A stretch of 10,145 nucleotides of DNA from Woeseiaceae bacterium (GTDB taxonomy: Bacteria > Pseudomonadota > Gammaproteobacteria > Steroidobacterales > Woeseiaceae): positions 1-10,145 of the forward strand of contig JAKEGN010000102.1 in NCBI GenBank assembly GCA_022615525.1. The letters are read 5' to 3'. Below the pieces are notes generated by a model. It was not told the DNA's origin, made no database searches, and worked only from the letters and a program-made list of their open reading frames with translations. Positions within the stretch are counted from its first letter, which is position 1, and every line of letters begins with the position of its first letter. Made by a program: the position numbers and the translations under genes. Shown piece by piece: positions 1 through 6,780 of the stretch.

Positions 1-54
1 CGCCGGCGTCACCCCGGGTGGCCTTCGTTCATCCGCGGTGCCGGTCCGCAGAGG

Positions 55-77
55 TCGCGAGCACTGCTCGCTCCTAC
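55..77 (-). repeat. REP-like palindromic element
   Basis: On the minus strand this stretch begins GTAGGAGCGAGC and ends GCTCGCGA. The arms GCGAGCA (57-63) and TGCTCGC (65-71) are perfect inverted repeats around one base, so a hairpin of six pairs with a three-base loop can form. A GTAG tetranucleotide (74-77) sits just 5' of the palindrome. That GTAG-plus-palindrome layout is typical of REP sequences moved by RAYT (REP-associated tyrosine) transposases in pseudomonads and Xanthomonadales. Only one copy is seen here and no RAYT gene is present, so assignment rests on the pattern alone. Confidence 0.6.
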
Positions 78-94
78 AGAGCCTGCCGTTCGGC

Positions 95-100
95 CATAAT
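95..100 (+). promoter_or_regulatory. Possible -10 box for the methyltransferase gene
   Basis: CATAAT matches the sigma-70 -10 consensus at five of six positions. It lies 34 bases before the ATG at 134 and 20 bases before the AGGAG ribosome binding site (120-124). No good -35 hexamer is present 16-18 bases upstream, where the REP-like element ends. It is offered as a weak candidate only. Confidence 0.25.
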
Positions 101-133
101 GGACCCCGATACGTACCCCAGGAGTTAAGCCAG

Positions 134-1510
134 ATGCAGGATGCCGGTCGCCTCGAGGAACACCTCGCCTGCCCGCGCTGCGACAAGAAGCCGCTGGTCA
201 GGGATGTTGACCGGTATCGCTGCAGCGGGTGCAAGGCGGAATTTCCGGACATCGGCGGCATCCCGTGGCTGTTTGCCGATGCCGAATCCGCACTCGGTGA
301 ATGGCGCAACCGCCTGCATTACTCGCTGCAGCAACTTTCGCATGAATCTCAACGCATCAAGGCGGAACTCATCGCCGAGGACCGGCGCGAATTGACGCGC
401 AAGCGTCTCGAGCAGCAGCTCGCCGCGACGGACAAGCACAAGAAAATGCTGCGACAGATGCTGTCGCCGGTAGACGTGCAATCGATGCAGGCCGGCTACG
501 AATCGCAACTCGCGTTGCGCACTCGCCTGCCGGTCGACCAGGGACTGAACACCTACTATGCAAACGTGCACCGTGACTGGGCCTGGGGCGACAGGGAGAA
601 TGACGCTTCGCTGGCGCAGATCCGCAGCGTACTACCGAAGGATGCACAACCCGGCAAGGTGCTGGTGCTCGGCGCCGGTGCCTGCCGGCTGGCCTATGAC
701 ATGCACATGCAACTGCGCGCCGAAATGACCGTGGCACTGGATTTCAACCCGCTGCTCATGCTGGTCGCCAGGCAGGTTGTGAGTGGCGAAACCTTGCAAA
801 TGTACGAGTTCCCGATGGCGCCGAAGTCGCTGGACGACTATGCAGTGCTCCGGAAACTGCAGGCGCCCGAGCCCGTCCGCGAGAATTTTTTCCTGTTGCT
901 GGGCGATGTATTGCGGCCGCCATTCTCGGCCGGCGTATTCGATACCGTGGTCACGCCGTGGCTTATCGACATCGTGTCCGAGGACCTGACGGCTTTTGCT
1001 GCCCGCATCAACATTTTGCTGAAGCCCGGTGGCCGCTGGATCAACTTCGGCTCGCTGGCGTTCGACAGTCCGGACCGCGCACGGCGATACAGTCCGGAGG
1101 AAGTGCTGGTGATCGCAGGGGAATGCGGCTTCGCCCCGCCGCAAGTTACGCAGGCCGCCATTCCTTATATGTGTTCCCCGGCAAGCCGCCATTGCAGGCA
1201 GGAAACGGTATTTACTTTCAGCGCGGTGAAACAGGACGAAGCTGAAAATCCCGGCCGGCACAAGGCACTGCCGGACTGGATCGTGACGGGAGACGTCCCG
1301 GTGCCGCTGCTGCCCTCATTCCGCACCCAGGCCATGTCGACGCAGATCTATTCCTTCATCATGTCGCTGATCGACGGCAAGCGTTCGATCAGGGACATGG
1401 CCAAAGTGCTGGAACAGCAGAAGCTGATGACGCGTAAGGAAGCCGAGCCGGCGATCCGGAATTTTCTCACGCGTATGTACGACGACAGTCAACGACTGTC
1501 CGGCTATTGA
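134..1510 (+). CDS. Trm112-like zinc ribbon fused to N2227-type SAM methyltransferase
   Basis: This 458-residue protein is a predicted cytoplasmic SAM-dependent methyltransferase. The ATG at 134 was chosen because AGGAG stands nine bases ahead; a longer reading from 38 would translate the REP-like palindrome. Residues 11-48 form a zinc ribbon (C13, C16, C30, C33) ending in a GGIPWLF strand, as in Trm112/YbaR-like domains. Residues 65-110 are strongly helical and charged. The class I fold starts with VLVLGAGACRLAYDM (176-190), has an acidic residue in ALDFNP (D203), then GDVLRPPF, a VFDTVVTPWLIDI strand, and LKPGGRWINFGSL (296-308). The GAG-RLAY motif and the WIN-GSL strand recall the N2227/carnosine N-methyltransferase family. 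Residues 400-450 (SLIDGKRSIRDMA) look like a PqqD-type winged helix. The substrate is unknown. The gene overlaps the convergent peptidase gene by 7 bp. Confidence 0.85.
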   Translation: MQDAGRLEEHLACPRCDKKPLVRDVDRYRCSGCKAEFPDIGGIPWLFADAESALGEWRNRLHYSLQQLSHESQRIKAELIAEDRRELTRKRLEQQLAATDKHKKMLRQMLSPVDVQSMQAGYESQLALRTRLPVDQGLNTYYANVHRDWAWGDRENDASLAQIRSVLPKDAQPGKVLVLGAGACRLAYDMHMQLRAEMTVALDFNPLLMLVARQVVSGETLQMYEFPMAPKSLDDYAVLRKLQAPEPVRENFFLLLGDVLRPPFSAGVFDTVVTPWLIDIVSEDLTAFAARINILLKPGGRWINFGSLAFDSPDRARRYSPEEVLVIAGECGFAPPQVTQAAIPYMCSPASRHCRQETVFTFSAVKQDEAENPGRHKALPDWIVTGDVPVPLLPSFRTQAMSTQIYSFIMSLIDGKRSIRDMAKVLEQQKLMTRKEAEPAIRNFLTRMYDDSQRLSGY

Positions 1511-3264
1511 ACAGGCTGAGCGCGGCTTTCCTCGATCCACTGTTCGATGTGCTGGCGAAGAAAGGTCAGCGGAATCGTGCCGTTCTCAAGCACTTCGTCG
1601 TGGAATTCGCGGATGTCGAAATCCTCGCCCAATGCCTCCCCTGCCTCCCTGCGCAGTGCCAGAATCTCGAGCCCGCCGGAATCGTATGCCGTCAGCTGCC
1701 CCGGCAGGATTGCAATGCGATCTACCATTTCATCGGCACGGTCGCGCTCGAAGCGGCCTGATACCACCATGAATTCGATCGCCTGCTCGCGGGTCCAGCC
1801 GTGCAGGTGTATGCCGGGATCGACCACCATGCCGCGTGCCGGCCAGGCGCGCCGCAGGATCGGCCCGCTGACTGTTTCGTACAGGCCCATCTCTTCCGCG
1901 AGCGCTTCGGAATAACGCGCCCACCCCTCGCCCGGCCCTGAAAACCAGATGATCCTGGTGACCGGGTGCAGGCCCTCGATCGCCTGTGCGCTGGCCACCT
2001 GCAGGTGATGTCCGGGCCAGGTTTCGTGGAATGCTGTGGCTTCAGCATTGCCGCGGGATTGCTCTTCCGGGCGGTGCAGGGGAATCCGGTATTCCGCGGC
2101 ACGATTCTCGTTTCCCGGCCTGTAATGCGCGGATCTTCCCGTGCCCTCTTCGTGCTCGGCAAACGGCACCACGCTTACGGGCTGCGCCGGCATGTGCAAC
2201 ACCCAATCCGGCATGGCGGTTGCGGCCCTTTTTACAGCCTGTTCGGAGAATTGCAGCAATTCTTCCTTGTTTGCGAAACGATCCGCGGGATCCGCTTTGG
2301 CCCGCTCGATGATTTGAGCGAAATCTTCGATGCCATAGGCTGCCAGTCCGAGTTCGATGACCGTTTGCGCATTGGCCTCGACCGTTTCCTGACCCAGCTC
2401 GAAAACCTCCTGGCCGCTGCGATCCACGGTCGTATAGGCGCGAAGCGACGCTTCGTAGCACGCAGCACCGTCGGGGTTCGCGGTGACCGACAGTTCGGCG
2501 CGAGCCGCGTCGAGGTAGGTGTCCTGCAGAAAGTCCCTGTAACGGTGTAGCGCCGGGTAGATCCCGGTTTCAACGAGCCCGTGCAGCTCGGCGGCGAATG
2601 ATTCGTCGGTATCGCGTAGCGCCGCTGAAGCGAACGGTGACTGGTCCACCGGCAGCTCCAGTAGTCCATTCAGCTGATCGATGACGCGCGCCACAACGGA
2701 CCGTGGCGATGAATAACCCTTGGCCAACCCGGCTTCGAGATTCGTTATTTCCTGGTCGATGAACACCGGAAAACGTATCCAGCGGCGCATCGCCTGATCG
2801 CGCAATTCTGGCGTGCCCACCGGTTGCAACTCCGCAATCTGCGTATACGCGAGGTGCCAGCCGCCCATCTGGTTGACGTTCCAGAGTTCGTAGCGGCAGA
2901 TGCGTTGTGCAATCGAGGCGTTCACGTGTTGCCGCAGGTAGGCCAGTGTGATCCAGTCCGCCGTGCCTTCGAGGCCGGTCGCGTCGACGGATCGCAATTT
3001 TTCGGCGAATGTGTCTTCGAAGCGATGTGCTTCCTGCAAGGCCTCGGGCCGATTGTCGAACAGGCCATTGTGGCGCTCGATTTCAACGCCGGAGAAATAC
3101 GCTTCCTCCGGCGCCCGCTCAAGCAGCCATGCGTAGTACTCATCCGCCAGTGCACTTGCGTCGGCTACGGGTAGCTGTGCGTGGTCCGGTGCCGCGCTGC
3201 AGGCAACGACGCCGGCAACGGACGTCAGCACCACAATCAAGCAATCGAAACGCCTGTTCTGCAT
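1504..3264 (-). CDS. DUF885-family metallopeptidase, probable lipoprotein
   Basis: This is a 586-residue predicted zinc peptidase of the DUF885 family, a group often annotated as exported peptidases or lipoproteins. The start at 3264 gives MQNRR, a hydrophobic stretch and VVAC (C22) as a lipobox-like signal; a GGGGGA purine run sits just upstream. A longer reading to 3399 would overlap the preceding esterase gene and bury the signal, so it was rejected. The family motif HETWPGHH lies at 413-420, giving likely metal ligands H413 and H419/H420 with E414 as the general base. GEGWARYSEALAEE (445-458) supplies the conserved glutamate region, and the C-terminal PGQLTAYDSGG (521-531) is also typical. 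It is the last gene of a run after fdxA and the esterase, 26 bases below the esterase stop. The peptide substrate cannot be read from the sequence. The stop lies inside the end of the convergent methyltransferase gene. Confidence 0.9.
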   Translation of the reverse strand: MQNRRFDCLIVVLTSVAGVVACSAAPDHAQLPVADASALADEYYAWLLERAPEEAYFSGVEIERHNGLFDNRPEALQEAHRFEDTFAEKLRSVDATGLEGTADWITLAYLRQHVNASIAQRICRYELWNVNQMGGWHLAYTQIAELQPVGTPELRDQAMRRWIRFPVFIDQEITNLEAGLAKGYSSPRSVVARVIDQLNGLLELPVDQSPFASAALRDTDESFAAELHGLVETGIYPALHRYRDFLQDTYLDAARAELSVTANPDGAACYEASLRAYTTVDRSGQEVFELGQETVEANAQTVIELGLAAYGIEDFAQIIERAKADPADRFANKEELLQFSEQAVKRAATAMPDWVLHMPAQPVSVVPFAEHEEGTGRSAHYRPGNENRAAEYRIPLHRPEEQSRGNAEATAFHETWPGHHLQVASAQAIEGLHPVTRIIWFSGPGEGWARYSEALAEEMGLYETVSGPILRRAWPARGMVVDPGIHLHGWTREQAIEFMVVSGRFERDRADEMVDRIAILPGQLTAYDSGGLEILALRREAGEALGEDFDIREFHDEVLENGTIPLTFLRQHIEQWIEESRAQPVQ

Positions 3265-3290
3265 TCTTCCCCCAGCGCCACCGGGCCCGT

Positions 3291-4190
3291 TCAGGCGGTG
3301 ACTGTTTTCTTCAGGAAGCTGCCAATGTCGGCTATCGCTTTCGCACTCTCCGGCATCTGGCCGATGAAATACTGGAACACATGCCACATCTCGGGCCATA
3401 CCTGCAACGTCGCGCTGCCGCCCGTTTTTGTCACGCGCTCGGCCAATCGGGTCGAATCGCTGAGCAGGATCTCATGATCGCCGACCTGGATCAGCAACGG
3501 CGGCAAGCCGGACAGGTCACCGTAAAGCGGTGAAATCAAGGGCGCTTTCGGATCGCGATTGCCACAATAGCGCCGCACCATCTCGGGCATGTTGTCGGGA
3601 TCGAACCATGGATCCACGCCGGCACGCGTTTTCAGCGTTTCGCCCTTCGCCGCAAGGTCCACCCATGGCGACAACAGCACCGCCGCCGCCGGCAGCGGGT
3701 CGCCGCTGTTCTTCAGCGAAAGCAGCGTTGCCATAGTGAGTCCGCCGCCGGCCGAATCCCCTGCGATCGCCATCCTGCCTGCGGCAATGCCCTGTTCGAG
3801 CATCTTGCGGTAGATGAGTGTCGCATCCTCGATTGCCGCCGGAAACGGATGCTCCGGCGCCAGCCTGTAATTCGGGATCAGCGCGCGCATGCCGGCGGCA
3901 CGCGCGATGAAACTCACCATGCGCCGGTGCGTGTGTGCGCTGCCGAGCATGTAGATGCCGCCGTGCAAATAGAGGATCACCGGCGTCTCGTCGCACTTGT
4001 CGGGCACCAGCCATTCACAGGTGATGTCGCCGACAGTCGCCTCGCGCCTTCGCACGCCCGGGGCCGTCTTCAGGTTGCTGGTCAGTTCATCCCAGGTCTT
4101 GCGCAGCTCGGCAACGTCGGTATCCGGCGTTATACGCTTGAAATACTGCTTGGACATCATGCGCACCAGGCGTGCGCGAAGACTGATCAA
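3291..4190 (-). CDS. HSL-family alpha/beta hydrolase (esterase/lipase)
   Basis: This 299-residue carboxylic ester hydrolase belongs to the hormone-sensitive-lipase (family IV) group. The chosen start is TTG at 4190: GGGAG lies eight bases upstream, and the resulting MISLRARLVR leader resembles the usual first helix of this family. ATGs at 4160 and 4157 lack a ribosome binding site. Residues 76-84 read HGGIYMLGS, the oxyanion-hole motif with isoleucine in place of the third glycine of HGGG. GDSAGGG (144-150) holds nucleophile S146. The acid position in GDHEILLSD is E240, where many relatives have Asp; Glu at this place is known in some members. H270 in PEMWHVFQ completes the triad. No signal peptide is seen, so it is probably cytoplasmic. 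It sits 19 bases after fdxA and 26 before the DUF885 gene, which suggests one transcript. The natural ester is unknown. Confidence 0.9.
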   Translation of the reverse strand: MISLRARLVRMMSKQYFKRITPDTDVAELRKTWDELTSNLKTAPGVRRREATVGDITCEWLVPDKCDETPVILYLHGGIYMLGSAHTHRRMVSFIARAAGMRALIPNYRLAPEHPFPAAIEDATLIYRKMLEQGIAAGRMAIAGDSAGGGLTMATLLSLKNSGDPLPAAAVLLSPWVDLAAKGETLKTRAGVDPWFDPDNMPEMVRRYCGNRDPKAPLISPLYGDLSGLPPLLIQVGDHEILLSDSTRLAERVTKTGGSATLQVWPEMWHVFQYFIGQMPESAKAIADIGSFLKKTVTA

Positions 4191-4209
4191 GGTTGGGGCT
4201 CCCGCCTGC

Positions 4210-4533
4210 CTAGCGTTCCAGGTACTGGAGCTTGTCCTTTACGTCGCGCCACTCGTCTGCATCTTCGGGCGGATCCTTCATCTGCGTAATGACCGGCCAT
4301 TGCCCCGACAGCTCCTTGTTGATCTGCAGAAACTGTTTCTGGTCTTCCGGCAGTTCGTCCTCGGAGAATATGGCTTCGACCGGGCATTCAGGCTCGCACA
4401 AAGTGCAATCGATGCACTCGTCAGGATCGATGACCAGCATGTTCGGGCCTTCGTGAAAACAGTCGACTGGGCAAACCTCGACGCAATCAGTCAGTTTGCA
4501 CTTGATACAGGCCTCGGTTACAACGAAGGTCAT
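4210..4533 (-). CDS. fdxA: 7Fe-8S ferredoxin FdxA
   Basis: This is a 107-residue electron carrier of the Azotobacter vinelandii ferredoxin I type, a cytoplasmic low-potential protein with one [3Fe-4S] and one [4Fe-4S] cluster. The ATG at 4533 follows an AGGA site. The start MTFVVTEACIKCK and the end DKLQYLER match the known family almost throughout, and the length is typical. By comparison with ferredoxin I, C9, C17 and C50 should hold the 3Fe cluster, and C21, C40, C43 and C46 the 4Fe cluster. C25 sits in the VCPVDCF segment, and C12 is the extra cysteine in CIKC. The long acidic tail (about 56-107) is characteristic. It is the first gene of the minus-strand run that continues into the esterase. 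Its redox partner is not visible here. In many gammaproteobacteria this gene sits next to mutS; that is not so in this window. Confidence 0.97.
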   Translation of the reverse strand: MTFVVTEACIKCKLTDCVEVCPVDCFHEGPNMLVIDPDECIDCTLCEPECPVEAIFSEDELPEDQKQFLQINKELSGQWPVITQMKDPPEDADEWRDVKDKLQYLER

Positions 4534-4561
4534 TTTCTGGTCCTGCTGAATCGGGCTGCCT

Positions 4562-4590
4562 AAGCTATGCGAACTGCCGGGTCAGATCAA
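4562..4590 (-). promoter_or_regulatory. Weak candidate promoter for fdxA
   Basis: On the minus strand TTGATC (4590-4585) and TAGCTT (4567-4562) stand 17 bases apart, about 30 bases upstream of the fdxA start. The -35 match is reasonable (TTGA) but the -10 match is poor, so this is tentative. It lies in the 149-bp region shared with the divergent hydratase/dehydrogenase gene. Confidence 0.25.
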
Positions 4591-4624
4591 GCCGAGCACG
4601 CGCCTGTCGCCGGGATCCTGGCAG

Positions 4625-4660
4625 TCGAATTCAGGCCTCGAATTGGCGACAATTCAGGCC
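4625..4660. promoter_or_regulatory. Repeated AATTCAGGCC element, possible operator
   Basis: AATTCAGGCC occurs exactly twice, at 4628-4637 and 4651-4660, 23 bp apart, about two helical turns. Between them lies a second TCGAATT (4638-4644; the first is 4625-4631), so three AATT cores follow one another at 13 and 10 bp. GAATT (4640-4644) and AATTC (4651-4655) also form an inverted repeat. The element lies 22-58 bases before the ATG of the fatty-acid oxidation gene and upstream of fdxA. That position suits a regulator of either gene. It does not match the FadR or PsrA operators as I know them. Confidence 0.4.
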
Positions 4661-4682
4661 ACAGTGTCTGCCGAGTGAAATA

Positions 4683-6770
4683 ATGAGTCCTGTCAGCCTA
4701 TTACAAGACGGTGAGGTGGCGGTCATCACGATCGACAATCCACCGGTCAACGCGCTTTCGCAGCCGGTACGCGCGGGACTTGTGCGGTGTATAGCCGACG
4801 CGGAGCAGGACGGTCAGGTCAGGTCGATCGTGCTCATGTGTGCGGGCCGTACGTTCATTGCCGGTGCCGACATACGCGAATTCGACAGGCCGCCGATGGA
4901 ACCACACCTGCCGGATATCGTGTCGCGTATCGAGGCCTGCATGAAACCCGTGGTTGCGGCCCTGCACGGCACCGCTTTCGGCGGCGGCCTGGAAGTTGCC
5001 ATGGGCTGCCATTACCGTATCGCGGTCGAGACCGCGCAGGTCGGCCTGCCCGAAGTCAAACTCGGCCTGCTGCCTGGCGCCAGTGGAACTCAGCGGCTGC
5101 CGCGTCTCGCCGGTGTCCAGAAGGCGCTTGAGATCATGTTGTCCGGAGACCCGCTGCCTGCCCCCGAGGCCCTTGCCTCCGGCATCGTCGATCGGGTCGT
5201 GCAAACAGACCTTGCCACTGCCGCGATCGCGCTCGCCCTGGAAGTGAGCGGCCGGCCGCCGCGCCGCGTCCGCGACCTGCCGGTTGCCGCGGTCGATCCG
5301 TCCGTGTTCGAGCAGGCGCGGAGCAACGTTGCCGAACGGGCGCGAGGCCTGTTCTCGCCGGCCAAAATTATCCGCTGCGTTGAAATGGCGACCGACCTTT
5401 CGTTCGATGCTGGCTGCGAGGCAGAACGGCAACTGTTCCTCGAATGCAAAGCGTCACCGCAATCGGCCGGACTGCGGCACGCGTTCTTCGCCGAGCGGGA
5501 AACGGGCAAGGTGCCCGGTATCGACGGCGACACTCCGTTGCGGCCGGTCAACAGCGTTGCAGTTATAGGTGCCGGAACCATGGGTGCCGGGATCGCATAT
5601 GCCTGTCTCAGCGCACGCCTACCGGTGCGAATAATGGACAACAGCCGGGAGGGACTTGAGCAGGGCGTCGCGACGATACGGGAACTCTTTGATGCCGGGG
5701 TAAAGCGCGGCAAGCTGTCCGACGCGGACAGGACCGCCGGCCTCGCTCGCCTTAGCACCGGGAACGACTACGAATCACTCGCGGACACCGACCTCGTGAT
5801 CGAAGCCGCGTTCGAGAACATTGCCGTGAAGAAAGAGATATTTTCGGCGCTTGATCGGGTTTGCAAGCCCGGCTCCATCCTCGCGACCAACACGTCGACG
5901 CTCGACATCGACGCCATCGCTTCTGCAACGAACAGGGCCGCCGACGTCATTGGCCTGCATTTCTTCAGCCCGGCCCACGTCATGCGGCTGCTGGAGATCG
6001 TGCGCGGCCGCGCTACCGCCACCGATGTCATCGCCACTTCATTGCAGTTTGCAAAACGCTTGCGGAAGATCGGCGTGGTCGTCGGCAACGGCTTCGGTTT
6101 CGTCGGCAATCGCATGCTCTACAGCTACGGCCGCGAAAACCAGCTGTTGTTGCTTGAGGGTGCAGCGCCGGAAGTCATCGATCGCGTGCTTTATGACTGG
6201 GGAATGGCGATGGGACCAAACGCGGTCGGCGATCTCGCCGGCCTCGATGTCGGCTACCGGATTCGCCGCGAACGCAGCAACCTTCCGGACGACCCGCGCT
6301 ACTACCGGGTCGCCGATCTGCTCGCCGGGATGGGACGTTTCGGGCAAAAGACGGGCAAGGGCATGTACCTCTACGAAAAAGGCTCGCGCAGTGGCGTGCC
6401 CGATCCGGAAGTGCAGGCGCTGATCGAAAACGAATCGAAGAAACTGGGCATCGTGCGTCGCAGTATCGATGCGGCGGAAATCATCGACCGCTGCATCTAC
6501 GGGCTGGTCACCGAAGGCGCGAGGATCCTGCAGGACGGCATCGCACTGCGGCCTGGCGATATCGATGTCATCTGGATCAACGGCTATGGCTTTCCGCGAC
6601 ATCGCGGTGGCCCGATGCATTACGCCGACGCTGTCGGCCTCGACAGGGTGTACGCGAGGGTCTGCGAGTTTCGCGATCGCTTTGGTGCGCAATACTGGCA
6701 ACCACCGCCGTTGCTCGAACAGCTGGCAAGAGACGGTGGTACCTTCTCGCAGTTCGTTGCGAGCGGATAG
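4683..6770 (+). CDS. Bifunctional enoyl-CoA hydratase/3-hydroxyacyl-CoA dehydrogenase
   Basis: This 695-residue multifunctional beta-oxidation enzyme hydrates trans-2-enoyl-CoA, then oxidises L-3-hydroxyacyl-CoA with NAD. Residues 1-180 are a crotonase domain: AGADIREF (60-67) forms the CoA oxyanion loop, and GGGLE (E104) and LPEV (E124) supply the two catalytic glutamates. This means hydratase, and possibly enoyl-CoA isomerase, activity can be expected. Residues 291-470 are the NAD-binding domain, starting VAVIGAGTMGAGIA (292-305). GLHFFSPAHVM gives H426 and EIV gives E438, the usual His-Glu dyad 12 residues apart. Two C-terminal helical domains follow (GNGFGFVGNR at 468-477; NGYGFPRHRGGP at 633-644). 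Length and order resemble peroxisomal EHHADH and FadJ-type alpha subunits. The start has only a weak GAG ahead of it. No thiolase partner gene is nearby. The stop is 10 bases from the convergent MBL gene. Confidence 0.95.
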   Translation: MSPVSLLQDGEVAVITIDNPPVNALSQPVRAGLVRCIADAEQDGQVRSIVLMCAGRTFIAGADIREFDRPPMEPHLPDIVSRIEACMKPVVAALHGTAFGGGLEVAMGCHYRIAVETAQVGLPEVKLGLLPGASGTQRLPRLAGVQKALEIMLSGDPLPAPEALASGIVDRVVQTDLATAAIALALEVSGRPPRRVRDLPVAAVDPSVFEQARSNVAERARGLFSPAKIIRCVEMATDLSFDAGCEAERQLFLECKASPQSAGLRHAFFAERETGKVPGIDGDTPLRPVNSVAVIGAGTMGAGIAYACLSARLPVRIMDNSREGLEQGVATIRELFDAGVKRGKLSDADRTAGLARLSTGNDYESLADTDLVIEAAFENIAVKKEIFSALDRVCKPGSILATNTSTLDIDAIASATNRAADVIGLHFFSPAHVMRLLEIVRGRATATDVIATSLQFAKRLRKIGVVVGNGFGFVGNRMLYSYGRENQLLLLEGAAPEVIDRVLYDWGMAMGPNAVGDLAGLDVGYRIRRERSNLPDDPRYYRVADLLAGMGRFGQKTGKGMYLYEKGSRSGVPDPEVQALIENESKKLGIVRRSIDAAEIIDRCIYGLVTEGARILQDGIALRPGDIDVIWINGYGFPRHRGGPMHYADAVGLDRVYARVCEFRDRFGAQYWQPPPLLEQLARDGGTFSQFVASG

Positions 6771-6780
6771 CGACACTTTC

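Noticed and set aside
38..133. N-terminal extension of the methyltransferase reading frame
   Set aside because: It would translate the REP-like palindrome, and the ATG at 134 has a good AGGAG site nine bases ahead.
400..450. RiPP biosynthesis locus suggested by a PqqD-like domain
   Set aside because: The window holds no precursor peptide, radical SAM enzyme or cyclase, so the tail of the methyltransferase alone does not support a RiPP cluster. The range given is in residues of that protein.
632..1261. Minus-strand frame opposite the methyltransferase core
   Set aside because: It is antisense to the SAM-binding motifs, has no recognisable features and has no ribosome binding site that I could see.
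3265..3399. N-terminal extension of the DUF885 protein by 45 residues
   Set aside because: It overlaps the end of the esterase gene and would put the signal sequence and lipobox in the interior of the protein.
6039..6776. Minus-strand frame opposite the 3' part of the hydratase/dehydrogenase gene
   Set aside because: It is antisense to well-conserved dehydrogenase motifs and shows no domain of its own.
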